DNA from: Sphingomonas_B tabacisoli
GTDB lineage: Bacteria > Pseudomonadota > Alphaproteobacteria > Sphingomonadales > Sphingomonadaceae
Length of the DNA stretch: 64,000 nt
Direction of reading: 5' to 3'
NCBI RefSeq assembly: GCF_042678385.1
Contig: NZ_JBHUDY010000001.1
Coordinates: forward strand, 496,001-560,000
The position numbers were made by a program, and so were the translations under genes. Below are positions 19,706 through 28,907 of this stretch, in pieces. The notes under the pieces were generated by a model. That model made no database searches. It had not been told where the DNA came from and worked only from the letters and a program-made list of their open reading frames with translations. How positions within the stretch are numbered: position 1 is the first letter of the stretch; the number at the start of each line of letters is the position of its first letter.

Positions 19706-19709
<4 letters not shown>
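19485..19709 (-). CDS. Small unknown ORF embedded between sufB and sufC
   Basis: A 74-residue protein (GTG start at 19709) with both junctions coupled: its GTG overlaps the sufB stop (GTGA) and its stop overlaps the sufC ATG (TAATG). The sequence looks all-beta: IQVFVFAND, TYEFISIPRIGEEVII, QKLLRVTGVTN, LTYVHLHCEIIG. It has one cysteine near the end and no signal peptide. I recognise no family. GC content by eye is near 50%, clearly lower than the roughly two-thirds GC of its neighbours, suggesting recent entry into the operon. It could be a Suf accessory factor or a passenger; the exact overlaps argue that it is translated. Confidence 0.7.
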
Positions 19710-21174
<1,465 letters not shown>

Positions 21175-21175
<1 letters not shown>

Positions 21176-21702
21176 TACGAACGAGCTCCAGCTTGAACCT
21201 TAAACTCCGTTCGGCCTGAGCTTGTCGAAGGCCTTCCCTTCTTTCCCGAGTTTGGAAAAGAGGAAGGGAGGGCTTCGACAGGCTCAGCCCGAACGGGATT
21301 GGGGTTGGCGAGACTAGCCAAACTCACCCCCGAAAGCGCGCCCCTGATCGCGTTGTTGACCACGCCCCAATGCGGCCGCACCTGGCAGGCGCCTTCCAGC
21401 GCGCAGTCGTGCCGGCCCTCGTCGACGCACGACGTCATCGCGATCGGCCCTTCGACCGCCTCGACAACATCGGCGAGGCTGATCTCCCCCGGCGCGCGGG
21501 TCAGCACGAACCCGCCGCCGCCGCCCCGCGCGGAGCGGAACAGCCCGGCGCTCGCCAGCCGCCCCATCAGTTTCTGCGCGGTGGGGAGCGGAATCCCCGT
21601 CTCCTCCGCCAGCACGGTCGCCGACAGCCGGGCGCCGTCGCCCGCGCGCGCGGCGGCGGACATCAGCACGACGGCATAATCGGCAAGGTTGGACAGGCGC
21701 AT
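21175..21702 (-). CDS. Rrf2-family Fe-S-sensing regulator of the suf operon, with repeat-derived C-terminus
   Basis: A 175-residue regulator from ATG 21702 (MRLSNLADYAVVLMSAAARA). The winged helix spans about 1-70, with recognition segment PTAQKLMGRLASAGL. Cluster ligands typical of IscR/SufR-like proteins are present: C92, C100 and C106 (SCVDEGRHDCALEGACQ), with H111 as a possible fourth. It likely senses Fe-S status and controls sufBCD. The natural domain ends near residue 131; residues 133-167 (PVRAEPVEALPS...GRPSTSSGRT) are translated from the same palindromic family found in sufC. Its stop still overlaps the sufB ATG, so coupling was kept. Confidence 0.92.
21207..21298. repeat. Palindromic repeat translated at the 3' end of the Suf regulator
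   Basis: Same family as 19182-19298: arms CGTTCGGCCTGAGCTTGTCG (from 21208) and CGACAGGCTCAGCCCGAACG (to 21295) are near-perfect complements, with a shorter centre (CTTTCCCGAGTTTGGAAAAG). On the minus strand it is read in the same frame as in sufC. Confidence 0.93.
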
Positions 21703-21764
21703 GGGCTCAATCGGAGTATTTCGGTCGGATTGCATGTGGTGGAGGGCAGGAGGCGAGTCAACTG

Positions 21765-21865
21765 CTCCCCTCCAGCCCTTGCTGGAGGGGCCGGGGGTGG
21801 CACTTCTTTTCTGAACTCGAAAGGGAGAAGAACCACCCTAACCCCTCCACGAAATCGTGGAGGGG
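21765..21865. repeat. Double-hairpin repeat upstream of the suf regulator
   Basis: Two hairpins, CCCCTCCAGC-CCTT-GCTGGAGGGG (from 21767) and CCCCTCCACG-AAAT-CGTGGAGGGG (to 21865), flank a GGGGGTGGCA...AACCACCC inner pair. It lies between the stop of the 3-hydroxyacyl-CoA dehydrogenase gene and the regulator start region, on the non-coding side of both. Any suf promoter must lie between this repeat and 21702, or within it. Confidence 0.85.
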
Positions 21866-21871
21866 AATTCT

Positions 21872-22747
21872 CTACCGGGTCGGCACCGGCTCCGGCTCCG
21901 AATAATCGTAGAAGCCGCGGCCGGTCTTCTTCCCAAGCCAGCCGGCCTCGACATATTTGATCAGCAGCGGCGCGGGGCGGAACTTCGGATCGCCGGTGCC
22001 TTCGTGCAGCACCTTGGCGATCGACAGGCAGGTATCCAGCCCGATGAAATCGGCGAGCGTCAGCGGCCCCATCGGGTGGTTGAGGCCAAGCTGGCAGGCG
22101 GCGTCGATGTCGGGGATCGTCGCCACGCCTTCGCCCAACGCAAAGCAGGCCTCGTTCAGCATCGGCAGCAGCACGCGGTTGACGATGAAGCCGGGCGCGT
22201 CGTTGGCATGCACGATCCGCTTGCCGAGCTTCTGGCCGTACGCCTCGACCTTCGCGACCGTCTCATCCGACGTCGCAAGCCCGCGGATGACTTCGATCAG
22301 GCCCATCACCGGCACCGGATTGAAGAAATGCACGCCGATGAACCGCGCCGGATCGGGCGAGGCCTGGGCCAGCCGCGTGATCGGGATCGACGAGGTGTTT
22401 GAGGCGAGGATCGCTTGGCTTCCCAGCACCGCGCCGGCGCCCTCGAAAATCTTGCGCTTGATCGCTTCGTTCTCGGTCGCCGCTTCGACGATCAGCCCGG
22501 CCTCGGCCATCGGCGCATAGTCGCCGACCGGCTGGATCAGCGCGAGCGCGGCGTCGCGATCGGCCTGGCTGATCTTCTCCTTGGAAACTGCCCGGTCGAG
22601 CAGCTTGGCAATGCCGGCCTTCGCTTTCTCGGCGACGTCCTGGGAGACGTCGGCCAGGAACACCGTGTACCCCGCCTGTGCGGAGACCTGCGCGATCCCC
22701 GCGCCCATCTGTCCCGCCCCGATCACGCCGACGCTTTGCATGCCCAT
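21872..22747 (-). CDS. 3-hydroxybutyryl-CoA dehydrogenase
   Basis: A 291-residue NAD-dependent enzyme that interconverts 3-hydroxyacyl-CoA and 3-oxoacyl-CoA in short-chain fatty-acid or butyrate/PHB metabolism. ATG 22747 is preceded by GAAAGG. The Rossmann loop GVIGAGQMGAGIAQ (about 6-19), catalytic histidine in GVHFFNPVPVM, glutamate in GLIEVIRG and the C-terminal domain GFIVNRVLLPMLNEA are all present. The length is standard (about 285). It is a single-gene unit flanked by repeats upstream of suf and by the dipeptidase gene. Confidence 0.95.
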   Translation of the reverse strand: MGMQSVGVIGAGQMGAGIAQVSAQAGYTVFLADVSQDVAEKAKAGIAKLLDRAVSKEKISQADRDAALALIQPVGDYAPMAEAGLIVEAATENEAIKRKIFEGAGAVLGSQAILASNTSSIPITRLAQASPDPARFIGVHFFNPVPVMGLIEVIRGLATSDETVAKVEAYGQKLGKRIVHANDAPGFIVNRVLLPMLNEACFALGEGVATIPDIDAACQLGLNHPMGPLTLADFIGLDTCLSIAKVLHEGTGDPKFRPAPLLIKYVEAGWLGKKTGRGFYDYSEPEPVPTR

Positions 22748-22806
22748 ACCTTTCGCGATTTTTCGTTCGGGGCGCTCTTGCCGCCGCGGACGCGCCGCCG
22801 CAACCG

Positions 22807-23769
22807 TTAGCGCCGGCGGGTGGCTTCGATCTGTGTGAAGCTGGCCGTGCCGATCGGGTAGTCCGCCCAATCGCGATAGTCGAAATGCCACCACTCGCTG
22901 TCGTAGACGGTGAAGCCCTCGCGCTCCATCGCGGCGCGCAACAGGGCGCGGTTCGCGCGCTCGGCATCCGTGCCGCCGGCAAAATCGGAATAGGCGCGTG
23001 CCGACATTTCGTCATAGCGGCTCGGCATCGGCGAGATGGCGCCGGTCTTCAGGTCGTAAAGCCCAAGATCGACCGCGCAGCCGCGATTGTGCCGTGAGCC
23101 CTTGGCCGGATCGGCGACGAAGACGTGCTTGTCGGCGGGCACGATGTCCCAGAACAGCTTGGTCGCGAACCAGGGCCGATAGCCGTCATAGACGATCAGG
23201 CCATAGCCCTTGCTCGCGAGCGCCGTCGCGACTCGCGCCAGCGCTTCCGCGGCCGAGCGCTGGAGATAGGCGCCGGCCCGCTCGTAGATCGGCTGGCCGG
23301 TGAAGTTGTTCCCGCTGGCGTAGCGCGTGTCGATCCGCACATGCGGCACCAGACCCTCGAGCGGGACGAGGTCGCTCGCGCGCCGCGACGGCGGTTCGGC
23401 TGGTGGGGTCGCCGCCAGCGCCGCCTGGCGCAGCGCAGCGCCGTCGCGACGCGCGGTGGCCCGGATCGCTGCCTCGGTCTCCGCCCCGAAATCGCGGCGC
23501 GTGAGCATCTGCCCGTCGATGGTCAGACTCTTGGCTGTCACGAGAGCCACGCTCGATCCGGCCCGGTAGCGTGCCGCACCGATGTATTTCAGCGGCTCCG
23601 GCGCATGGCCTTTGCGGGCCAGGAACAACACGCCGCCGCGCTCAAGGATCGTCGCGTCACCCTCGGCCGCGCCGTAGCTTCCGACAATCGAGAGATCGGG
23701 AGTATGAGAAAGCGGCCTCGCCCCGACGGCCGTGCATATAAGCAGTAGCGCAATCGCCCATCCGCGCAT
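22807..23769 (-). CDS. VanX-like D-Ala-D-Ala dipeptidase (M15D), exported
   Basis: A 320-residue protein starting at ATG 23769 with signal peptide MRGWAIALLLICTAVGA. The first part (about 20-125) is an unassigned domain; the rest is an M15D zinc dipeptidase. The VanX hallmarks are visible: IVYDGYRPW (the arginine at the active site), SRHNRGCAVDLGL (SxHxxGxAxD, zinc H and D) and SEWWHFDY (catalytic E and zinc H). It would cleave D-alanyl-D-alanine or a related dipeptide in the periplasm. Its ATG overlaps the egtD stop (TGATG), so it is the third gene of the egt operon. Confidence 0.9.
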   Translation of the reverse strand: MRGWAIALLLICTAVGARPLSHTPDLSIVGSYGAAEGDATILERGGVLFLARKGHAPEPLKYIGAARYRAGSSVALVTAKSLTIDGQMLTRRDFGAETEAAIRATARRDGAALRQAALAATPPAEPPSRRASDLVPLEGLVPHVRIDTRYASGNNFTGQPIYERAGAYLQRSAAEALARVATALASKGYGLIVYDGYRPWFATKLFWDIVPADKHVFVADPAKGSRHNRGCAVDLGLYDLKTGAISPMPSRYDEMSARAYSDFAGGTDAERANRALLRAAMEREGFTVYDSEWWHFDYRDWADYPIGTASFTQIEATRRR

Positions 23770-24731
23770 CAGGGCGCGGTGCCCGGCGGCTGCGCTTCGG
23801 CGAGGATCAGGGCGAAACGGTCCTCGGCGTCCGTCCATTCCGCGAGCGGCGTCCACGCCCCGGCGCGGAGCAGCAGGCGCGCGTCGCGCGGGCCGTATTT
23901 GTGGCTGTTCTCGGTGTGGATCGTCTCGCCGGCCGCCATCTCGAACCGCTCGTCGTCGATCATGAAGGCGACGTCGCGTACTGCTTCCAGGTGCATCTCG
24001 ATCCGCGCGAAGGCGTCGTTCCACACTGCCTTGTGCACGAATGCGTCGACCGGAATGTCCGCATCCAGCTCACGATTGATGCGGTGGAGCAGATTCAGGT
24101 TGAATGCCGCGGTCACGCCTTGCGCGTCGTCATAGGCGCGGATCAGCGCGTTCACGTCCTTGATCCGGTCGACGCCGATCAGCAGCATCGCGCCGACGCC
24201 CAGCGTCTCGACCATCGCGCGGAGTAGGTTGACCGCCGTGCGCGGCACCATGTTGCCGATGGTCGATCCAGGGAAGAAGCCGAGCTTGGGCAGCGACGCG
24301 ATCTCGGGCGGCGCCACGATCGGGTGCATGAAATCGGCCTCGACCGGCAGGATCGAGAGCTTCGGGAAATCGGAGGCGAGCGCTGCGGCGCTTTCGCGAA
24401 GAAACTCGCCGGAGATGTCGATCGGCACATAGGCGGCGGGCTGCACCGCCTCCAGAACATGCGGCGTCTTGGTCGAAGAGCCTGAGCCGAACTCGACCAC
24501 CGCGCGCCCCGGGCCGACGATCTTCGCCACGTCCGCGGAATGGCGCGCCAGCAGTCCGGTCTCGACCTTGGTCGGATAATATTCGGGCAGCTCGGTGATC
24601 TTCTCGAACAGCTCGGAGCCTTCGCGGTCGTAGAACCAGCGCGCCGGGATCGCGCGCGGGCGCATCCGAAAGCCGGCGAGCACGTCGGCGCGGAAAGCGG
24701 GATCCACCCGGTTAGGAGCGAGCAGGTTCAT
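23769..24731 (-). CDS. egtD: L-histidine N-alpha-methyltransferase EgtD
   Basis: EgtD adds three methyl groups from SAM to histidine, giving hercynine, the first step of ergothioneine synthesis. The 320-residue length is typical. Landmarks are LPEYYPTKVETGLL, the SAM-binding loop VVEFGSGSSTKTP (about 78-90), GFFPGSTIGNM and the C-terminal IHTENSHKYGP. The gene overlaps egtB by 4 bases (ATGA) and the dipeptidase by one, indicating a single translationally coupled operon. Confidence 0.96.
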   Translation of the reverse strand: MNLLAPNRVDPAFRADVLAGFRMRPRAIPARWFYDREGSELFEKITELPEYYPTKVETGLLARHSADVAKIVGPGRAVVEFGSGSSTKTPHVLEAVQPAAYVPIDISGEFLRESAAALASDFPKLSILPVEADFMHPIVAPPEIASLPKLGFFPGSTIGNMVPRTAVNLLRAMVETLGVGAMLLIGVDRIKDVNALIRAYDDAQGVTAAFNLNLLHRINRELDADIPVDAFVHKAVWNDAFARIEMHLEAVRDVAFMIDDERFEMAAGETIHTENSHKYGPRDARLLLRAGAWTPLAEWTDAEDRFALILAEAQPPGTAP

Positions 24732-25972
24732 AAATCCTTCGCGAGCCGGACGCCGGTGAACTGCCAGCGCTGATGGGGGTAGAAGAAATTGCGATAGCTC
24801 GCCCGCATGTGGCCGCGCGGCGTCGAGCAGCTTCCGCCTTTCAGCACGAACTGCCCGCTCATGAACTTGCCATTATATTCGCCGACCGCGCCCTCCGCGG
24901 GTTTGAAGCCGGGATAAGGGCGATAGGCGCTGCCCGTCCATTCCCAGACCGATCCGAACGGGCCGTATCCACGCGGCCTCACCGGCCCCGCATCGTCGAG
25001 GAACTGGCCCTCGTTCGGGTCCAGACCCGCAGCCGCGCTTTCCCATTCCGCCTCGGTTGGCAGCCGCGCGCCCGCCCAGCTGGCATAGGCGTCGGCCTCG
25101 AAAAAGCTGATGTGGGTGACCGGCGCGGTCGCATCGACCGGCTTCAACCCGTCCAGCCCTAAGCTCGTCCAGCCAGAGCCGTCGCCTTCCCAGTAGAGCG
25201 GCGCGTCCACGCCTTCGCGCTGCACCCACGCCCAGCCGTCCGACAGCCACCAGCGCGGGTCCTGATAGCCGCCATCCTTGATGAACCCGATCCATTCGCC
25301 GTTGGTCACCGGCCGGTCGGCGAGGGCATGCGGGGTCAGCAGGACTTGGTGGCGCGGCCCCTCGCAATCGAACGCGAAGCCGGGGCCGGCGTGACCGATC
25401 TCGACCGCACCCGTTCTGCCCTCGATCCAGCCGATCGGGCCGGGAACGGGGGAGGGCGCACTGGCGGCCCCCGGCCAGACAGCAGGCTTTAGCGGGTTCT
25501 GCGCAAACAGGTGCAGAATGTCGGTCAACAGCAATTCCTGATGCTGCTGCTCATGATGGCAGCCGAGCTCGACCAGCGCGCGTGCGTCCGGCCCAAGTTG
25601 CGGCCAGGCCTCCGCCAGCGCCGCATCCACATGCGCGCGGTAGGCGCGGATTTCGTCCAACGACGGCCGCGTGATCATGCCCCGCCGCGGTCGCGCATGG
25701 CGTGGGCCTTCGGCCTCGTAATAGCTGTTGAACAGATAGGCGTAGGCGGGATCGAACGGCCGGTATCCCGCCACGTCCCGCAGCACGAACGTCTCGAAAA
25801 ACCATGTCGTGTGGGCGAGGTGCCATTTCGCGGGCGAGGCATCGTCCATCGACTGGACGGTCGCATCGGCATCGGAAAGCGGTTCCGTGAGGGCGAGGCT
25901 CAGGCCCCGCACCCGCCCGAACAGCTCCGGCTCGGCGAGCGAGCGGTTCGCAATGTCGACTCTGCCGGCCAT
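24728..25972 (-). CDS. egtB: Ergothioneine biosynthesis sulfoxide synthase EgtB
   Basis: EgtB is a non-heme iron enzyme that joins hercynine to a thiol donor with oxygen, forming the sulfoxide intermediate of ergothioneine. The 414-residue protein has an N-terminal DinB-like domain with iron ligands H in KWHLAHTTWFFE (about 50-55) and H-x-x-x-H in GCHHEQQHQELLL (about 135-145), then a formylglycine-generating-enzyme-like domain (RLPTEAEWESAAAG, GNVWEW-like GSVWEWTGSAY, LKGGSCSTPRGHMRASYRNF). Whether it uses gamma-glutamylcysteine or cysteine cannot be told. First gene of the egt operon; no egtA, egtC or egtE is in the window. Confidence 0.96.
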   Translation of the reverse strand: MAGRVDIANRSLAEPELFGRVRGLSLALTEPLSDADATVQSMDDASPAKWHLAHTTWFFETFVLRDVAGYRPFDPAYAYLFNSYYEAEGPRHARPRRGMITRPSLDEIRAYRAHVDAALAEAWPQLGPDARALVELGCHHEQQHQELLLTDILHLFAQNPLKPAVWPGAASAPSPVPGPIGWIEGRTGAVEIGHAGPGFAFDCEGPRHQVLLTPHALADRPVTNGEWIGFIKDGGYQDPRWWLSDGWAWVQREGVDAPLYWEGDGSGWTSLGLDGLKPVDATAPVTHISFFEADAYASWAGARLPTEAEWESAAAGLDPNEGQFLDDAGPVRPRGYGPFGSVWEWTGSAYRPYPGFKPAEGAVGEYNGKFMSGQFVLKGGSCSTPRGHMRASYRNFFYPHQRWQFTGVRLAKDL

Positions 25973-26017
25973 GCCCCCTGCTCCTTACCGCATCAACGCG
26001 GCAATGTCGTTACAGGT

Positions 26018-26587
26018 TCAACGCGATGCGCCCGGCACCCACAGCACGTCGCCGCCCGCGCGGCTCGCGATCAGCCGGGCCGCGACGAACAGATAGTCGG
26101 ACAGGCGGTTCAGATAGGCGAGCGCCTGCGGGTTGAGCGCGATCGTCTCGCTCGCGCCCACCGCTGCCCGCTCGGCGCGCCGCACCACCGATCGCGAGAC
26201 ATGCAGGATCGCCGTTGCATAGCTGCCACCGGGCAGGATGAAGGACCTGAGCGGCTCCAGCCCTTCGTTCATTGCGTCGATCTCGCGCTCCAGCCGGGCG
26301 ACCTGCGCCGGCACCACGCGCAGCACCATGTCGGATGGCGCGAAATCCTCGCCCGGCGTCGCGAAGTCCGCGCCCAGGTCGAACAGATCGTTCTGAATGC
26401 CCTTCAGCGCCGCGACCAGCGGATCGTCGCCCAGCGCCGCGATCGCCACGCCGATCGTGCTGTTCGCCTCGTCGACATCGCCGATCAGCGCCATCCGCGC
26501 ATCGGCCTTGGACACGCGCGACCCGTCGACCAGCCCGGTCGTGCCGTCGTCGCCCGTCCGCGTGTAGATCTTGTTGAGCTTGACCAC
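26018..26587 (-). CDS. PduO-type cob(I)alamin adenosyltransferase
   Basis: A 189-residue enzyme that moves adenosyl from ATP to cob(I)alamin, making coenzyme B12. Family marks: the N-terminal ATP loop YTRTGDDGTTGLVDGSRVSK (about 8-27), FDLGADFATP and the C-terminal SRSVVRRAERAAV and LNRLSDYLFVAARL. The start is GTG at 26587, directly abutting the stop of the upstream HIG1-like gene. This pair is common in alphaproteobacteria. Confidence 0.94.
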   Translation of the reverse strand: MVKLNKIYTRTGDDGTTGLVDGSRVSKADARMALIGDVDEANSTIGVAIAALGDDPLVAALKGIQNDLFDLGADFATPGEDFAPSDMVLRVVPAQVARLEREIDAMNEGLEPLRSFILPGGSYATAILHVSRSVVRRAERAAVGASETIALNPQALAYLNRLSDYLFVAARLIASRAGGDVLWVPGASR

Positions 26588-26818
26588 TCAGCGTTTGGCG
26601 AGAAGCATCAGCAACACCGCGCAGATCACGGCCAGCGCCTGGAAAAGGATGCGGCCCATCATCATCCGGTTCTGCTTCAAACCGGACGCGCTCGGGCCCG
26701 TGTTGCCGGATTTCAGGTCGGCTTCCGTCGTTTGCAGGAACGTCACGATGCCGCGGATGAGCATCACGGCCGCTCCGATCGCGAAGACGATGATGAGAAT
26801 CCAGAGAAACACTGTCAT
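26588..26818 (-). CDS. HIG1-like twin transmembrane protein
   Basis: A 76-residue inner-membrane protein with two hydrophobic helices (about 3-22 and 55-74) joined by a loop containing LKQNRMMMGRILFQ. This Q-N-R-x-M-x-x-R pattern is the signature of the hypoxia-induced-gene 1 family; mitochondrial members stabilise respiratory complexes, and bacterial roles are unclear. It sits immediately before the adenosyltransferase gene in one transcript. Confidence 0.85.
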   Translation of the reverse strand: MTVFLWILIIVFAIGAAVMLIRGIVTFLQTTEADLKSGNTGPSASGLKQNRMMMGRILFQALAVICAVLLMLLAKR

Positions 26819-26827
26819 TCGGCCAAT

Positions 26828-27679
26828 CTAGACCCCGGAGAGGCGGAAGCCAAGCGGCGCGCGGCCGTCGCGGAACGCCGAAACGATCTCGCGCGGATCG
26901 ACGCCCTCAGCCCGCAGATCGGCAAGGCTCAGCGCCCCGTGGCGCTTGGCGAGCCGTTCGCCGTTCGCGTCGAGAATAAGCGGATGGTGATGATAAGAGG
27001 GCGTCGGCAGATCGAGCAGCGCCTGTAGCAACCGGTGGACATGCGTCGACAGGAACAGGTCCTGGCCGCGGATCACATCGGTGACGCCCTGCGCCGCATC
27101 GTCGACGGTCACGGCCACGTGGTAGCTGGTCGGCGCATCCTTCCGCGCCAGCACCACGTCGCCGAGCAACTCCGGCTGAGCGACAATCGCGCCGGCATGT
27201 TCGTCATGCCATTCGAGCGGACCGGTCAGCGCCGTCGCCTTGGCGACGTCCAGCCGCCAGGCGTGCGGGCGGCTCAAGTCCGGATCGGCCAGTCCCCGGC
27301 ACGTCCCCGGATACAGCGGCCCTTCCGGCCCATGCGGCGCTGCGGCGCTGCGGGCGATGTCGGCGCGGGTGCAGAAGCAGGGATAGACGAGGTCGCGCGC
27401 CCTCAGCCGCTCCAGAGCCTCGGCATAAAGCGGCAGCCGTTCGGACTGGCGAACCACGGGGCCGTCCCAGTCCAGCCCCAGCCAGCGCAAATCCTCCTCG
27501 ATACCGCCCACGAATTCCTCGCGCGTCCGCCCCGGATCGATATCCTCGATCCTGAGCAGAAACCGTCCGCCCCGCGCCCGCGCAAAGTCGTGGCTCAGCA
27601 CCGCGCTCATCGCGTGGCCCAGGTGCAGCCGCCCGGTCGGGCTTGGCGCAAAGCGCGTTGTGGATAAGTCTAGGGACAA
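26828..27679 (-). CDS. gluQ: Glutamyl-Q tRNA(Asp) synthetase GluQ
   Basis: A 283-residue paralogue of the catalytic domain of glutamyl-tRNA synthetase that attaches glutamate to queuosine in tRNA(Asp). The HIGH-type motif is RFAPSPTGRLHLGHAMSA; a zinc site uses YPCFCTRAD and downstream YPGTCRG; the KMSKS counterpart is ERLAKRHGAL. The anticodon-binding C-terminal half of GltX is missing, as expected. No ATG is available; a TTG at 27679 gives the family N-terminus, and this 5' end lies on the opposite strand near the start region of the HNH gene. Start uncertain by a few codons. Confidence 0.93.
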   Translation of the reverse strand: MSLDLSTTRFAPSPTGRLHLGHAMSAVLSHDFARARGGRFLLRIEDIDPGRTREEFVGGIEEDLRWLGLDWDGPVVRQSERLPLYAEALERLRARDLVYPCFCTRADIARSAAAPHGPEGPLYPGTCRGLADPDLSRPHAWRLDVAKATALTGPLEWHDEHAGAIVAQPELLGDVVLARKDAPTSYHVAVTVDDAAQGVTDVIRGQDLFLSTHVHRLLQALLDLPTPSYHHHPLILDANGERLAKRHGALSLADLRAEGVDPREIVSAFRDGRAPLGFRLSGV

Positions 27680-27777
27680 AATCGTGGATCGGGTTGACGT
27701 CGACTCGCTTGGAATGTCATTTCGCGGTCATCAAAGGCGGGCACAAGCCCGGTCGAGTTGGCAAGGGGAAAGGCGCT

Positions 27778-28344
27778 TTGTACCATCCCGATCTGATCCG
27801 GCATCCGGACAGTTGCCCGGCCCTGGTGCTGAACGCCGACTACAAGCCGCTCAGCTATTACCCCTTGAGCCTCTGGCCCTGGCAGACGGCGATCAAGGCG
27901 GTGTTCCTCGACCGGGTCGACATCATCGAATCCTACGAGAAAGAGGTTCGAAGTCCCACCAGCGCGATGAAGCTCCCTTCGGTCATCGCGCTGAAGCAAT
28001 ATGTACGGCCTTCCCAATACCCCGCTTTCACTCGCTTCAACCTTTTCCTGCGCGACCGCTTCTCCTGCCAATATTGCGGCACCTCGCGCGACCTTACCTT
28101 CGATCACGTTGTCCCCCGCGCCTATGGCGGGCGCACCACCTGGGAAAACGTCTCCACGGCCTGTGCGCCCTGCAACCTGAAAAAGGGCGGCCGCACCCCG
28201 GCCGAAGCGCATATGGCGCTGCACGAAGAGCCCTATCGGCCGACCACCTGGCAGCTCCAGGACAATGGCCGCGCCTTCCCGCCCAATTATCTGCACGAGA
28301 CGTGGCGGGACTGGCTGTATTGGGATGTGGAACTGATCGCTTGA
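27778..28344 (+). CDS. HNH endonuclease-family protein
   Basis: A 188-residue protein. I place the start at TTG 27778 (reading MYHPDLIRHPDS), with AAGGGG nine bases upstream; sequences of this type normally begin this way. The HNH module lies at about 100-150: CQYCGTSRDLTFDHVVPRAY and CAPCNLKKGGRTP supply two CxxC zinc pairs and the catalytic histidine (DHV). The N-terminal half (LNADYKPLSYYPLSLWPWQT) is conserved in this widespread family. A role in DNA repair or restriction is possible, but it is a housekeeping-type gene in alphaproteobacteria and its substrate is unknown. Confidence 0.88.
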   Translation: MYHPDLIRHPDSCPALVLNADYKPLSYYPLSLWPWQTAIKAVFLDRVDIIESYEKEVRSPTSAMKLPSVIALKQYVRPSQYPAFTRFNLFLRDRFSCQYCGTSRDLTFDHVVPRAYGGRTTWENVSTACAPCNLKKGGRTPAEAHMALHEEPYRPTTWQLQDNGRAFPPNYLHETWRDWLYWDVELIA

Positions 28345-28346
28345 CC

Positions 28347-28452
28347 GTTCCCCTCTCGCTTGCGGGAGAGGTTAGGGGTGGGATCGGCCTGCCCCCTGTA
28401 CGAATCCCATAAGGTCCCACCCCCGGCCCCTCCCGCAAGCGGGAGGGGAGAA
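28347..28452. repeat. Palindromic repeat between HNH and DUF3035 genes
   Basis: CCCCTCTCGCTTGCGGGAGAGG (28350 onward, followed by TTAGGGGTGGGA) is inverted as TCCCACCCCCGGCCCCTCCC and GCAAGCGGGAGGGG near 28400-28447. It lies between convergent gene ends and could serve as a two-way terminator. Confidence 0.85.
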
Positions 28453-28454
28453 AG

Positions 28455-28907
28455 TTAGCCCTTCGGCGTCGGGCTCGGCGCAGGAGTAGGCGTCGGAGCC
28501 GGCGCAGCCCCAGTCCCCGCCTTCGCGTCCTGGCCGTCGCCTTCCGGCGCGGCGATGATGTCGCGCGTCACCGCGCCCTTGTCGACCGCGGCCGTCGCCG
28601 GCGAGCCGACTTCGGAGCGGATGCCGGGCTCGGCGCGCGCCGCACCCGCGTTGCCCAAAGTTGCCGTCTCCGGAGCGCTGCGCGCGGCGGGGCCGCCGAA
28701 CATCGCCTGCAGCGCCTGGGTCGAGCTGTCCGCTTCCTGCGGCCGCGGCGCGCCGGGGCTCGGCGGCTTCAGCGCGAAATCGGGCGGCACGACCAGCGGC
28801 GCGCGGCGCGCCACCGCGAATTCGTCCGGCCGGGCGCGGTTGAGCCCGCCGCCGCCGCAACCGGCGAGGGTCAGGGCCGCCAGACCCACAACGACAAGCT
28901 TACGCAT
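28455..28907 (-). CDS. DUF3035-type lipoprotein
   Basis: A 150-residue protein with a lipobox MRKLVVVGLAALTLAGC (Cys17) and a glycine run after it. The segment NRARPDEFAVARRAPLVVPP is the conserved core of DUF3035 proteins, which are usually encoded beside lspA in alphaproteobacteria. The C-terminal tail is low-complexity Ala/Pro/Thr (APAPTPTPAPSPTPKG). It overlaps the end of lspA by 8 bases, so it is the last gene of ileS-lspA-DUF3035. It probably acts in the envelope; its role is not known. Confidence 0.88.
   Translation of the reverse strand: MRKLVVVGLAALTLAGCGGGGLNRARPDEFAVARRAPLVVPPDFALKPPSPGAPRPQEADSSTQALQAMFGGPAARSAPETATLGNAGAARAEPGIRSEVGSPATAAVDKGAVTRDIIAAPEGDGQDAKAGTGAAPAPTPTPAPSPTPKG

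Noticed and set aside
27659..27667. Perfect DnaA-box match (TTATCCACA on the minus strand)
   Set aside because: A single box inside the gluQ start, with no cluster, AT-rich unwinding region or nearby dnaA/dnaN/parA. Chance match.
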